In this document: one piece after another, positions 24,444-33,134 of the stretch
How positions within the stretch are numbered: the first letter of the stretch is position 1
Layout of the letters: every line of letters starts with the position of its first letter
Source: Pseudomonas sp. SCA2728.1_7
GTDB taxonomy: Bacteria; Pseudomonadota; Gammaproteobacteria; Pseudomonadales; Pseudomonadaceae
Length of the DNA stretch: 64,000 nucleotides
Direction of reading: 5' to 3'
Assembly (NCBI RefSeq): GCF_018138145.1
Contig: NZ_CP073104.1
Location: 1,488,001 to 1,552,000, forward strand
Notes under the pieces: generated by a model
What the model was told of the DNA's origin: nothing
Database searches by the model: none
The model's input: only the letters and a program-made list of their open reading frames with translations
Position numbers and translations under genes: made by a program

Positions 24444-25829
24444 ATGACCCGTTCGACGCTCGGCGATTCTCAGGACTTTCACGTGTTCATCGACGCCTAT
24501 CGCCGTGAGTACCCGGACGATGTGCTGACTGTTACCCAAGCGATTTCCGCCGATCAGGACGTCACCGCCCTGGTCGATGCCCTCGCCGCCCAGGGCCGAG
24601 ATCCGCTGCTGATCTGCGAAAATGTCGGCAACCTCGGCGTGCCGGTGGCGACCAATCTGTTTGCCTCCAGAACCCGCATCGCCCGGCTGTTCGGCGTAAC
24701 GCCTGCGCAGTTACACGAAACCTTTCAAACCCGCGCCAACCAGCCCATCGCACCGCGTTATGTAGAGACCGGCCCGATCCTCGATGAAGTGTTCGAAGGC
24801 GAAGCGCTGGATCTGGCGCTGCTGCCGATGCTCAAGCATTTCGACAGTGATCGCGGCCCGTACATCACCAACGCGATCATCGTTGCCGAAGACCCGCTGA
24901 CCGGCATCGCCAACATGAGCTATCACCGCTCGATGCGCCACGCCCGCCAGGCCCTCGCCACCAGCCTGCATTCACGCGGTCACCTGTGGCGGATGCTGCA
25001 AACCGCGCGCGAACGTGGTGAAGAATTGCGTGTGGCGATGGTGGTTGGCGCGCATCCGCTGTTCATGCTCGCCGCCGCTGCACGTTTGCCCTACGGCAGC
25101 GATGAACGCACTGTGGCTGGCGGACTGTTCGGCGCGCCGCTGGAGTTGGTGAAAACCCCGCGCTACGGCATCGGTGTCCCGGCCTATGCCGAGTTCGTGC
25201 TGGAAGGCGCCATCGACCCGGCCGCTTATGCCGAAGAAGGTCCGTTCGGTGAATTCAGCGGTTATTCCTCGGATCGCTCGACCAACAATGTCCTGCGTGT
25301 CGACACCTTGTTAAAGCGCAAAGACGCTTGGCTGGTCGACGTTATGGGCGGCCGCTACGCCGAGCATCTAACCCTCGCCCGCCTGCCCCGCGAAGCCGAG
25401 ATGAGCGAGAAACTGAAAGCGCGTTTCCCTGCCGTCACCGCTGTGCATTACCCCAATTCCGGCACGCATTTTCACTGCTACGTGGCGCTGGATCAGAGCC
25501 GCGATGGCGAGGCGCGGCAGATCATGCTGGCCTTGCTCGGCTGGGATCCGTACCTGAAAACCGTGATCGCGGTGGACAGCGATATCGACATCAGCGATGA
25601 CAGCCAGGTGTTGTGGGCGCTGGCCACGCACTTTCAGCCGCACCTGGATATTTTCACCATCGATGGCTTGCCGGGCAGTCCGCTCGATCCGTCGTCCTCG
25701 GTCAACGGCACCACCTCGCGGATGGGCCTGGATGCGACTCGCGGTTCCGGGTTTGACGGGATCAAGGCGCAGCTCGATCAGGAAGTTCTGGGGCGCGCGC
25801 GGAGTTTGCTCAAAGGGCTTGAATCGTGA
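24444..25829 (+). CDS. UbiD-family prenylated-FMN decarboxylase
   Basis: 461 residues. Conserved UbiD features: TNLFASRTRIARLFG, PIAPRYVETGPI, YITNAIIVAEDP, the prFMN/metal-binding stretch MSYHRSMRHARQ, and the catalytic Glu region EGPFGEFSGYSS near residue 264. Its C-terminal half has LPREAEMSEKLKARFP and DIDISDDSQVLWALATHF. It performs reversible decarboxylation of unsaturated or aromatic acids with prFMN made by UbiX, whose gene overlaps its stop codon. The ATG at 24444 follows ACGAGGTGACACC. Location in a catabolic cluster argues against ubiquinone UbiD. Confidence 0.9.
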   Translation: MTRSTLGDSQDFHVFIDAYRREYPDDVLTVTQAISADQDVTALVDALAAQGRDPLLICENVGNLGVPVATNLFASRTRIARLFGVTPAQLHETFQTRANQPIAPRYVETGPILDEVFEGEALDLALLPMLKHFDSDRGPYITNAIIVAEDPLTGIANMSYHRSMRHARQALATSLHSRGHLWRMLQTARERGEELRVAMVVGAHPLFMLAAAARLPYGSDERTVAGGLFGAPLELVKTPRYGIGVPAYAEFVLEGAIDPAAYAEEGPFGEFSGYSSDRSTNNVLRVDTLLKRKDAWLVDVMGGRYAEHLTLARLPREAEMSEKLKARFPAVTAVHYPNSGTHFHCYVALDQSRDGEARQIMLALLGWDPYLKTVIAVDSDIDISDDSQVLWALATHFQPHLDIFTIDGLPGSPLDPSSSVNGTTSRMGLDATRGSGFDGIKAQLDQEVLGRARSLLKGLES

Positions 25830-26443
25830 ACCGGCAACGGCTGGTGGTCGGCATCAGCGGCGCGTCCGGGTTTATCTACGGCGTGCGACTCCTGCAATTG
25901 CTCGCCGAACTCGACATCGAAAGCCACCTGATCATCAGCCGTGCCGCGCTGCTGACCATGGCCCACGAGACCGACTACAAACTCGCTGACGTCACTGCGC
26001 TGGCCAGTCATTACCACCGCGCCGATGACGTCGCCGCCGGGATCGCCAGCGGTTCGTTTCGTTGTCTGGGGATGGTGGTTGCGCCGTGTTCGATGAGGAC
26101 GCTGGCGGAGATTGCCACTGGCACTTCCTCGGGACTGATCGGCCGCGCCGCCGACGTCACCCTCAAGGAGCGCCGCACGCTGGTGTTGATGGCCCGCGAA
26201 ACCCCGCTGACCCTCGCCCACCTGCGCAACATGACTGCCGTCACCGAGATGGGCGGGATCATCGCCCCGCCGGTGCCGGCCTTCTACGCCCGCCCGGAAA
26301 ATCTGGCGCAAATGGTCGACCACAGCCTCGGCCGCGTGCTCGATCTGTTTGGCCTCGATGCCGGCGTCGCCACCCGCTGGAGAGAACATCCAAATCCCTG
26401 TAGGAGTGAGCCTGCTCGCGATGACGTTGTATCAATCACATAA
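25826..26443 (+). CDS. ubiX: UbiX-family flavin prenyltransferase with repeat-derived tail
   Basis: 205 residues. UbiX signatures: VVGISGASGFIYGVRLL, LIISRAALLTM, VVAPCSMRTLAEIATGTSSG and LKERRTLVLMARETPL, LRNMTAVTEMGGIIAPPVPAFY. It attaches a dimethylallyl group to FMN to make prFMN for the adjacent UbiD. It starts with GTG at 25826, overlapping the ubiD stop (GTGA). The family normally ends near residue 190 (ATRWRE); the last residues, NPCRSEPARDDVVSIT, are encoded by the REP at 26399. A second housekeeping ubiX probably exists elsewhere. Confidence 0.9.
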   Translation: MNRQRLVVGISGASGFIYGVRLLQLLAELDIESHLIISRAALLTMAHETDYKLADVTALASHYHRADDVAAGIASGSFRCLGMVVAPCSMRTLAEIATGTSSGLIGRAADVTLKERRTLVLMARETPLTLAHLRNMTAVTEMGGIIAPPVPAFYARPENLAQMVDHSLGRVLDLFGLDAGVATRWREHPNPCRSEPARDDVVSIT

Positions 26444-26487
26444 ATGTCGGCTGATACACCGCCATCGCGAGCAGGCTCACTCCTACA
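26399..26487. repeat. REP doublet overlapping the 3' end of ubiX
   Basis: TGTAGGAGTGAGCCTGCTCG at 26399 and inverse CGAGCAGGCTCACTCCTACA ending at 26487. The first arm is translated as the end of UbiX and supplies residues such as CRSEPARD; the stop lies at 26441-26443 in the loop. Confidence 0.9.
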
Positions 26488-26542
26488 AAAAAGCAGCATC
26501 ACCCGAATTCAGTGTGCACCGGTCAATCAAAGGAGCCTCACC

Positions 26543-27604
26543 ATGAACACCCCATTCAACGCCCCAACCCGCAACACCAAAATCCCCGTGACCATCCTCA
26601 CCGGCTTCCTCGGCGCGGGTAAAACCACCCTGCTCAATTACATCCTCAAGGAAAACCACGGCCGCAAGATCGCCGTGATCGAAAACGAATTCGGCGAGGT
26701 CGGCATCGACGGCGACCTCGTCCTCAGTTCCGAGACCGAAGAAATCTACGAGATGGTCAACGGCTGCGTGTGCTGCACCGCCGAGGTTCGCGAGGACCTG
26801 GTGCGCATCGTCCGCGAGCTGGTCGCACGCCCGGTACGCCTTGATCACATTCTTATCGAGACTAGCGGTCTGGCCGATCCGTACCCGGTGGCGCAGAGCT
26901 TTTTCATCAATGACCCGATTGCCGAGGAAGTGGAACTCGACGCCATCGTGACCATGGTCGATGCCAAGCACATTGCCCAGCATCTGGAAGATCTGCAGCT
27001 CGACGGCGTCGACAATCAGGCGGTGGACCAGATTGTCTGTGCCGACCGGATCGTCATCAACAAGGTCGATCTGGTCAGCCCTGAAGAAGTTGAAACCCTG
27101 CGCGGCAAGATCCGTGGTTTGAACGCCACGGCGGATCTGGTGACCTCGACCCATGCGCAAATCGACCTGACGAAAATTCTCGGCATCGGCGCATTCGAAT
27201 GCACGCAGAAGCTGATGGAAATCGGCGTGGATCAGCACGATCACGATCACCACGACCATGAGCATCACGCTGAGCACTCTATTGAAGAGCAGGATCACCA
27301 ACACGACCCAAGCGTGTCATCGGTAGGCATCGCCGTGGACGGTGCGGTGAACCTGATGGCGTTCCATCGCTGGATCAGCGAACTGCGTTCCTCCCAGGCC
27401 GACAACCTGTACCGCATGAAAGGCGTGCTCGCGGTGGCCAATGAAGACCAGCGCTATGTGCTGCAAGGCGTGCACAGCCTGGTCGAATTTCGTGCCTCGA
27501 CCGCGTGGGGCACGGAGCCCCGCTTGAGCAAGATCGTATTCATCGGCCGCGACCTGGATCGCGCGGCGTTGAACCAAGGCTTCGCCGCCTGCCTGGCAGG
27601 CTGA
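26543..27604 (+). CDS. COG0523 (CobW/ZNG-type) metal-chaperone GTPase
   Basis: 353 residues. G1 Walker A is GFLGAGKTTLLN; the family metal motif CxCC is seen as VNGCVCCTAEVR; the G4-like motif is VINKVDL. A His-rich loop (residues about 230-260, DQHDHDHHDHEHHAEH) follows, then the CobW C-terminal domain with RMKGVLAVANEDQRYVLQGV. Members deliver Zn, Co or Ni to target enzymes with GTP hydrolysis. Between UbiX and a nucleobase permease in this cluster, it probably metallates one of the amidohydrolases. AAAGGAG precedes the ATG at 26543. Confidence 0.92.
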   Translation: MNTPFNAPTRNTKIPVTILTGFLGAGKTTLLNYILKENHGRKIAVIENEFGEVGIDGDLVLSSETEEIYEMVNGCVCCTAEVREDLVRIVRELVARPVRLDHILIETSGLADPYPVAQSFFINDPIAEEVELDAIVTMVDAKHIAQHLEDLQLDGVDNQAVDQIVCADRIVINKVDLVSPEEVETLRGKIRGLNATADLVTSTHAQIDLTKILGIGAFECTQKLMEIGVDQHDHDHHDHEHHAEHSIEEQDHQHDPSVSSVGIAVDGAVNLMAFHRWISELRSSQADNLYRMKGVLAVANEDQRYVLQGVHSLVEFRASTAWGTEPRLSKIVFIGRDLDRAALNQGFAACLAG

Positions 27605-27666
27605 AACAAGGCATCGAAGCCGGTGGATGGCGGCTTCGCAGCACGAATGACTGATGCCACAAAACC

Positions 27667-27755
27667 TGTAGGAGTGAGCCTGCTCGCGATAGCGGTGAAT
27701 CAGTCACATCATCGTTCAATGACACACCGCTATCGCGAGCAGGCTCACTCCTACA
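27667..27755. repeat. REP doublet
   Basis: TGTAGGAGTGAGCCTGCTCG with GCGATAGCGGTG, then CACCGCTATCGCGAGCAGGC and TCACTCCTACA. It lies between the GTPase and permease genes. Confidence 0.9.
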
Positions 27756-27837
27756 GGGGATCTCAGTGTTTCCGGATCCAAAGGCATCAGACGAATACCC
27801 CTCTCTACCGCATAAAAACAGCCAGAGGTGTTTCCCC

Positions 27838-29205
27838 ATGTCGTCAGCCACATCCCCATCAAAAACCGCATCCACCGTACACCCCGTCGACCGAATCTTG
27901 CCGGTACGACAGATGCTCACCCTCGGCCTGCAACACATGGCCGTCTCGTACATCGGCGCCATCGCCGTGCCGTTGATTGTCGCCAGTGCTCTGAAAATGT
28001 CCCACGCCGACACGGTGGTGCTGATCAGCACCACGCTGTTTTGTTCCGGCATCGCCACCCTTCTGCAAACCGTCGGCTTCTGGAAATTCGGCGTGCGCCT
28101 GCCGATTCTGCAAGGCGTGGCATTCAGCAGCGTCGGCCCGGTGATCGCTATCGGCAGTAACCCGGAAGTAGGGTTCGCCGGAGTCTGCGGAGCGGTGATC
28201 GGTGCAGGGTTGTTCACCATGCTGATGGCGCCGTTCGTGGGGCGATTGCGGCGATTTTTTCCGCCCGTGGTCACCGGTTGCATCGTCACGGTGATCGGTT
28301 TGCAGCTGTTCCCGATTGCCTATGAATGGGTCGGTGGCGGGCGCAACGCGAGCAACTTCGGCGCCCCGGCGTTCCTCGGTGTGGCGGTGGTGGTGTTGCT
28401 GACGATTCTGCTGGTCAACCGTTATGGCAGCCCGCTGCTGCGCAACATGGCAGTGTTGATCGGCATGCTGATCGGCGCCGGTCTGGCCTACGGTCTCGGG
28501 ATGGGCAGTTTTCACAGCGTCGAAGAAGCGCCATGGCTGACCGTGCCCTACCCGTTCTACTTCGGTTTGCCGACCTTCAGCCTGATCCCCATCGCGACCA
28601 TGGTCGTGGTGATGATCGTGCAAATGGTCGAGTCGATGGGGCTGTTCGTGGCCATCGGCGACATCGTTGAAAAACCGGTGGAAGACAAACAGGTCATCAA
28701 CGGCCTGCGCGCCAATGGTCTGGCCAGCACCATCGCCGGCATGTTCGCCGCGTTTCCGTTTATCGCCTTCATGGAAAACGTCGGTCTGGTGATCCTCACT
28801 GGCGTGCGCAGCCGTTGGGTGGTCGCGGTCAGCGGCTTGCTGATGTGCTCGATTGCCTTGGTGCCGAAGGCCGGCGCGATCATCGCCTCGATGCCAACCG
28901 CTGCCCTCGGTGGTGCTGGCATCGCCATGTTCGGCGTGGTCGCGGCGGCGGGCATTCAGACCCTCGCCAAAGTCGATTACGAGCGCAATCGCTACAACGT
29001 GCTGATCGTCGGTTTCACCATCGCCGCCGCGCTGGTGCCGGTGCTCGCACCCACCCTGTTCAAACAACTCCCCGAGTGGTCGCAGCCGTTCCTGCACAGC
29101 AGCGTGGTTATCGCGTGCCTGGTGTCGGTGCTGCTCAACGCCGCGCTGAATGGCGTCAGCGTGGCGCAAACCACCGCCAGCAAATCCGCCTCGCACATCC
29201 TTTAG
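27838..29205 (+). CDS. NCS2-family nucleobase:cation symporter
   Basis: 455 residues with about 12-14 hydrophobic helices. The start MSSATSPSKTASTVHPVDRI leads into MLTLGLQHMAVSYIGAIAVP, the family signature (Gln-His in TM1). TM8-TM10 segments MIVQMVESMGLFVAIGD and GMFAAFPFIAFMENVG correspond to the substrate and proton sites (motif with Glu and Asn). It imports xanthine, uric acid, uracil or a related heterocycle with protons. Location immediately upstream (13 bp) of a deaminase-like amidohydrolase suggests that the imported compound is its substrate. The exact specificity is unknown. Confidence 0.9.
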   Translation: MSSATSPSKTASTVHPVDRILPVRQMLTLGLQHMAVSYIGAIAVPLIVASALKMSHADTVVLISTTLFCSGIATLLQTVGFWKFGVRLPILQGVAFSSVGPVIAIGSNPEVGFAGVCGAVIGAGLFTMLMAPFVGRLRRFFPPVVTGCIVTVIGLQLFPIAYEWVGGGRNASNFGAPAFLGVAVVVLLTILLVNRYGSPLLRNMAVLIGMLIGAGLAYGLGMGSFHSVEEAPWLTVPYPFYFGLPTFSLIPIATMVVVMIVQMVESMGLFVAIGDIVEKPVEDKQVINGLRANGLASTIAGMFAAFPFIAFMENVGLVILTGVRSRWVVAVSGLLMCSIALVPKAGAIIASMPTAALGGAGIAMFGVVAAAGIQTLAKVDYERNRYNVLIVGFTIAAALVPVLAPTLFKQLPEWSQPFLHSSVVIACLVSVLLNAALNGVSVAQTTASKSASHIL

Positions 29206-29218
29206 TTTGGAGCTGCCC

Positions 29219-30607
29219 ATGACTCAACTTCAGAACATCCTGATCAAGAACCCGGTCGCGGTGATGACCGGCCTGCGTGGCCCCCGCGCGCGGGCCGGGG
29301 CCGTGGACATCCGCGTGGTCAACGGTCGCATCGCCGAAATGGCGGCTAACCTTGAGCCACAACCCGGCGAACGGGTGATCGATGCGCGCCATTGCGTGGT
29401 CTATCCGGGCTGGATCAACACCCACCATCACCTGTTCCAGAACCTGCTCAAAGCCGTGCCCGCAGGACTGAATCAGGATCTGCAAGGCTGGCTGGCGAGC
29501 GTGCCCTACCCGCGCCTCAACCGTTTTACCCCGCAACTGGCGCGCTTCGCCGCGCGTCTGGGCATGGTCGAGTTGCTGCTGTCCGGCGTCACCACCTGCG
29601 CCGACCACCATTACCTCTACCACGCCCACGGCAGCACCGAGACCGGTGACTTGCTGTTCGAGATGGCCGATGAATTCGGCCTGCGTTTTGTGCTGTGCCG
29701 TGGCGGCGCGCTGGAGTCGGCGAGCGCGCATCCGGGCTTCTCGAAAACCGCGCTGCAACCGGAAAGCCTCGACCAGATGGTTGGCGATATCGAGCGGCTG
29801 AAATCGCTGTATCACCAGGACACCCCGGACGCGATGCGCCGCGTGGTTGTCGCCCCAACCACGCCGACGTTCTCGCTGCCGCCGACGCTGCTGCGCGAAC
29901 TCGCTCACACCGCGCGCGGCCTCGGCTTGCGCCTGCACACGCACTTGTCGGAAACGCAGAACTACGTGAATTTCTGCCGCGAAAAATACAACTGCCTGCC
30001 GGTGGAGTTCGTCGCCGAACACGAATGGCTCGGCCCCGACGTCTGGTTCGCCCACGCCGTGCACCTGCAACCGGGTGAAATCCGCATGCTCGCGCAGACG
30101 GGCACCGGCATCTCCCATTGCCCGGTGAGCAATGCCCGACTGGGCAGCGGCGTCGCGCCCGTGCCGCAGATGTACGAAGCCGGCGTGCCGATTTCCCTTG
30201 GCGTGGATGGTGTGGCCTCCAATGAGTCCGGGAGCATGGTCGGCGAAGCCAACACCGCGTGGCTGATCCACCGCGCCGAACAAGGGGCCTCGGCGACCAC
30301 GGCGGAAGATGTCATTCACTGGGGCACGGCGGGTGGCGCGCAGGTGCTTGGCCTCGGCGCCGTTGGCACACTTGAAGTCGGTCAGGCGGCGGATCTGGTG
30401 ATCTACAGCCTCGACCATCCACGGTTCTATGGCTTCCACGACAGTGCCGTTGCACCGGTGGTGGCGGGTGAACCGATCACGGTGAAATACAGTCTGGTGG
30501 GCGGCAGGATCGTAGTCGACAACGGCGTGATTCCGGGTCTGGATATCGAACGCATGCGCGCCGAGGCGTGGGAAGGAGTCCAACAACTGATGAACGTCGA
30601 CGACTGA
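29219..30607 (+). CDS. AtzA/TrzN-family amidohydrolase, 8-oxoguanine-deaminase-like
   Basis: 462 residues. Metal ligands: HxH in GWINTHHHLFQ, His in RLHTHLSET, His in WFAHAVHL and Asp in ISLGVDGVASNESGSM. Family-typical VTTCADHHYLY, GTGISHCPVSNARLGSG and LEVGQAADLVIY are present. Such enzymes hydrolytically deaminate or dechlorinate purine-, pterin- or triazine-like rings (8-oxoguanine deaminase, isoxanthopterin deaminase, TrzN). It follows the NCS2 permease by 13 bp in one operon. The ATG at 29219 follows TTTGGAGCTGCCC. The substrate is uncertain; 8-oxoguanine or a pterin is the best guess. Confidence 0.85.
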   Translation: MTQLQNILIKNPVAVMTGLRGPRARAGAVDIRVVNGRIAEMAANLEPQPGERVIDARHCVVYPGWINTHHHLFQNLLKAVPAGLNQDLQGWLASVPYPRLNRFTPQLARFAARLGMVELLLSGVTTCADHHYLYHAHGSTETGDLLFEMADEFGLRFVLCRGGALESASAHPGFSKTALQPESLDQMVGDIERLKSLYHQDTPDAMRRVVVAPTTPTFSLPPTLLRELAHTARGLGLRLHTHLSETQNYVNFCREKYNCLPVEFVAEHEWLGPDVWFAHAVHLQPGEIRMLAQTGTGISHCPVSNARLGSGVAPVPQMYEAGVPISLGVDGVASNESGSMVGEANTAWLIHRAEQGASATTAEDVIHWGTAGGAQVLGLGAVGTLEVGQAADLVIYSLDHPRFYGFHDSAVAPVVAGEPITVKYSLVGGRIVVDNGVIPGLDIERMRAEAWEGVQQLMNVDD

Positions 30608-30630
30608 TTTCCAATCCACCACAACTTCAA

Positions 30631-30719
30631 TGTGGGAGCGAGCCTGCTCGCGACGGCATACTGTCAGCCACTGCAACATTGACTGATCCAACGCTTTCGC
30701 GAGCAGGCTCGCTCCCACA
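30631..30719. repeat. REP doublet
   Basis: TGTGGGAGCGAGCCTGCTCG begins the first arm and CGAGCAGGCTCGCTCCCACA ends the second. It marks the 3' end of the permease-deaminase unit. Confidence 0.9.
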
Positions 30720-30823
30720 TAAAGCCGTCGCATTCGCGACTTCCGGCTTTCTCGACTAACGTTATTACCTCATCGGACAGAGCCCCCGCCCGCAACACCG
30801 GGCTCTTGATCAAGGAGAGACTG

Positions 30824-31015
30824 ATGACGTCGCGTCGCAACATCGAACAGACCTACCGCACCTGGTCCAGCCCGATTCTGCTGGAGCTGAAAAAGCGTGA
30901 GCACCAAATGGCGCCGGTCGAGCGTCAGGCACTTGAGAATGTTTTGCTGGAAAGGAGGTTGCTGGACATCGGCGGCCCGGAGGGTATTGAACGTCGTCGA
31001 AACAGCGGTGCCTGA
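30824..31015 (+). CDS. Small hypothetical protein, 63 residues
   Basis: MTSRRNIEQTYRTWSSPILL at the start, followed by a predicted helix-rich charged sequence (ELKKREHQMAPVERQALENV) and a short tail. It has no signal peptide. CAAGGAGA lies eight bases before the ATG at 30824, a good ribosome site, and the composition is protein-like. I do not recognise the family. The stop is immediately followed by a REP at 31021. Confidence rests on ribosome site and coding character. Confidence 0.6.
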   Translation: MTSRRNIEQTYRTWSSPILLELKKREHQMAPVERQALENVLLERRLLDIGGPEGIERRRNSGA

Positions 31016-31020
31016 CACTG

Positions 31021-31119
31021 CGCTTTCGCGAGCAGGCTCGCTCCCACAAGGTTTGGAGTGGTTCACAAAATGTGTATTCACCCGCAATCACTGTGGGAGC
31101 GAGCCTGCTCGCGAAGAGG
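31021..31119. repeat. REP pair in outward orientation
   Basis: TTCGCGAGCAGGCTCGCTCC near 31025 and its inverse TGTGGGAGCGAGCCTGCTCG from 31092, with a 50-bp linker. The orientation is opposite to the usual doublets. It overlaps no gene and lies downstream of two convergent genes. Confidence 0.88.
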
Positions 31120-31134
31120 CCGGTGCAGTCACCC

Positions 31135-31770
31135 TCACGACTTGGGCCGACGCACCGCCCTTACCCGTCCACTGTCGCCGCCACCGCAATAAAAGCGATC
31201 CGCACCATCAGCCTCCAGACCCGAAACGCCCTGCCCCGCCGGCATCTTCAGCGACTCCAGGACCTTGCCGTCCTGCGGATTGATATGTCGCAGCTCACTC
31301 TCATCCCCCTCCCAAGTGCCATGCCACAATCCGCCATCCACCCAGGTCACCCCGGTGACAAACCGGTTCGACTCCAGCGTGCGCAGGATCTCGCCGGTCT
31401 GCGGATCAATCTGATGAATCTTGCGCTCGCGATACTGGCCTACCCATAACGAGCCGTCCGCCCAGGCCATGCCTGAGTCACCACCATTGCCCGGTGCCGG
31501 AATTGTATGCAGAACGCGGCCGCTGGCCGGGTCAATCTTGTGAATGTGGCGGTCGGCAATCTGGTAAAGATGCTGGCCGTCGAAAGCGGTCCCGCCATCA
31601 GCGCCAACCTTGATCGTGCGCACGGTTTCGCCAGTGGCCGGATCCAGTGCGTTGAGTTGACCGTCGCTGGCAAACCAGACCTGCTGGCCATCGAATGTCA
31701 CGCCGTGAATGCCCTTGATGTCGTCAAAAGGACCGTACTCGCGAAGGACTTCTGCATTTGCTTGTTTCAT
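31135..31770 (-). CDS. Beta-propeller (Vgb/YncE-like) protein
   Basis: 211 residues, starting MKQANAEVLREYGPFDDIKG. About five blade repeats with the pattern WFASDGQLNALDPATGETVRT, DRHIHKIDPASGRVLHTI, RERKIHQIDPQTGEILRTL and LRHINPQDGKVLESL are seen. No signal peptide is evident, so it is presumably cytosolic. GAGGAAG precedes the ATG at 31770; an upstream frame extends into the next gene. It is 31 bp downstream of the regulator-like gene on the same strand and may be its target. The function is not known; streptogramin-lyase-like and glutamine-cyclotransferase-like folds are options. Confidence 0.72.
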   Translation of the reverse strand: MKQANAEVLREYGPFDDIKGIHGVTFDGQQVWFASDGQLNALDPATGETVRTIKVGADGGTAFDGQHLYQIADRHIHKIDPASGRVLHTIPAPGNGGDSGMAWADGSLWVGQYRERKIHQIDPQTGEILRTLESNRFVTGVTWVDGGLWHGTWEGDESELRHINPQDGKVLESLKMPAGQGVSGLEADGADRFYCGGGDSGRVRAVRRPKS

Positions 31771-31801
31771 GGCAACTTCCTCGTGGATGTGTGGGTCCAG
31801 C

Positions 31802-33013
31802 CTAGCCATTGCCCAGCGACACCGGGAGTAACAAGATCGTCGCGAAACCCGGCAGCGGCGGCGTCATCCAGCGCCGCGCCCGGCCGACACCGAACGCCTG
31901 CACTTTGTCCGCCTGCGCCAGAACCTCCAAGGCACGTTGCACCTGGCGCTGGCTGTTGCCCAACGCCAGTGCCAACGCCGAACTCGACCAGGCCTCACCG
32001 TCAGCGAGTAAAGCGAGCAACGCCGCGTATTTGTCTTCGACCGGCAGTGTCAGCAACGCCACATCCTCGGCCACCAGCGCAAAGCCCCTTGGCGTTGCGG
32101 CGATATTCGCCAGCGGCTTCAGTGCCGCACGCAAGCGGCCAATTTCGACCCGCAGGCGAGCACGGTGCGATTCATCCGTGAGGGGAAAACCAAAGGCTGT
32201 GACGAACAGCGTTTCGCGCGCCACATCGGCCGGCCAGGCTTGCGCGAGTAATCGAGCGAGATTGAACAGCACCGGCCGAGTGGCCAGCGCCACCGTCATG
32301 CCGGCACCGCGCACGCTATAGCGGCGGGCGTCGAAGATCAGTGTCGACGAGTTGAACAAAGCTTCAACCTGCGCCAGATTCACAGATTTCGCCTGACCGG
32401 CAACGATCAGCCGCGCTGCCGGCGCGGCGAGCATGTGACTGGCGTGATCGACCTCGGCGCTCAGTGCGGCGATCCCGGCCTGTTGCGCCGCAGCCTGCGC
32501 CCGCGCCAGCGCCGCGCTGGCCTTGTGCGCCCGGACTCGACGCACGGAAATCCCGGCGGCGATCAACTCATGAGCGGTACGCAGCGCCGGCGGCAACGGT
32601 GCCGGGTCAGTTTCAGCCAGCAGCGTTTCTGCCTCCTCCAGTTCGCCGATCAATAGCAGCCGACGAATCTGCACATAGCGCGCGTGCGCCGCGTTCACGC
32701 CGTCACCGTGCTCTTGTAAGATCCGTCGCGCCGCCTCCAGCGCCTTCACCGGCCAGCCCAGATCCCGCGCCGCCAGCGCGACTTCCGCCTCGGCGACCAC
32801 ACAACGCGCCCGCGACAGCGGTTCATTGCTGCCGAACGCCTTTATCGCCCGTTGCAACAACGCCTTGGCGCGGGACAGATCACCGAGCTGAGCCATGGCA
32901 ATTGCGCGCAGGGCCAGCGCCGGCGGGTCATCACGCAGAGCGACGTAATTCAACGCGCCCAGCGGGTCACCAGCAGACAGCGCGCGACCGGCGGCGTTGA
33001 TCAGCGAATCCAT
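31802..33013 (-). CDS. TPR-containing DNA-binding regulator
   Basis: 403 residues. Residues about 1-200 are helical repeats rich in Ala and Leu (SAGDPLGALNYVALRDDPPA, GDLSRAKALLQRAIKAFG) typical of TPR. The C-terminal part (about 240-390) resembles a winged-helix: RLRVEIGRLRAALKPLANI, GFALVAEDVALLTLP, and a second HTH-like stretch ALALALGNSQRQVQRALEVL. This looks like an ATP-independent transcriptional activator of the BTAD/SARP-like type. It is upstream of the propeller gene. The ATG at 33013 is the only reasonable start. The assignment is by architecture only. Confidence 0.62.
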   Translation of the reverse strand: MDSLINAAGRALSAGDPLGALNYVALRDDPPALALRAIAMAQLGDLSRAKALLQRAIKAFGSNEPLSRARCVVAEAEVALAARDLGWPVKALEAARRILQEHGDGVNAAHARYVQIRRLLLIGELEEAETLLAETDPAPLPPALRTAHELIAAGISVRRVRAHKASAALARAQAAAQQAGIAALSAEVDHASHMLAAPAARLIVAGQAKSVNLAQVEALFNSSTLIFDARRYSVRGAGMTVALATRPVLFNLARLLAQAWPADVARETLFVTAFGFPLTDESHRARLRVEIGRLRAALKPLANIAATPRGFALVAEDVALLTLPVEDKYAALLALLADGEAWSSSALALALGNSQRQVQRALEVLAQADKVQAFGVGRARRWMTPPLPGFATILLLPVSLGNG

Positions 33014-33134
33014 GGCAAATTCATCTCCCGGCGAGCGAATCGTCAGTTGAGTCTAATACCTGGAAGGACGGTCGACGTCGCAGCACATTTGATAGGGGAC
33101 GGGAAACGCAGGAAGTCGAGCACGGGGCCCACCC

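Noticed and set aside
27859..29220. Minus-strand His-rich frame opposite the NCS2 permease
   Set aside because: Antisense of a membrane-protein gene; His/Asp-rich composition is an artefact.
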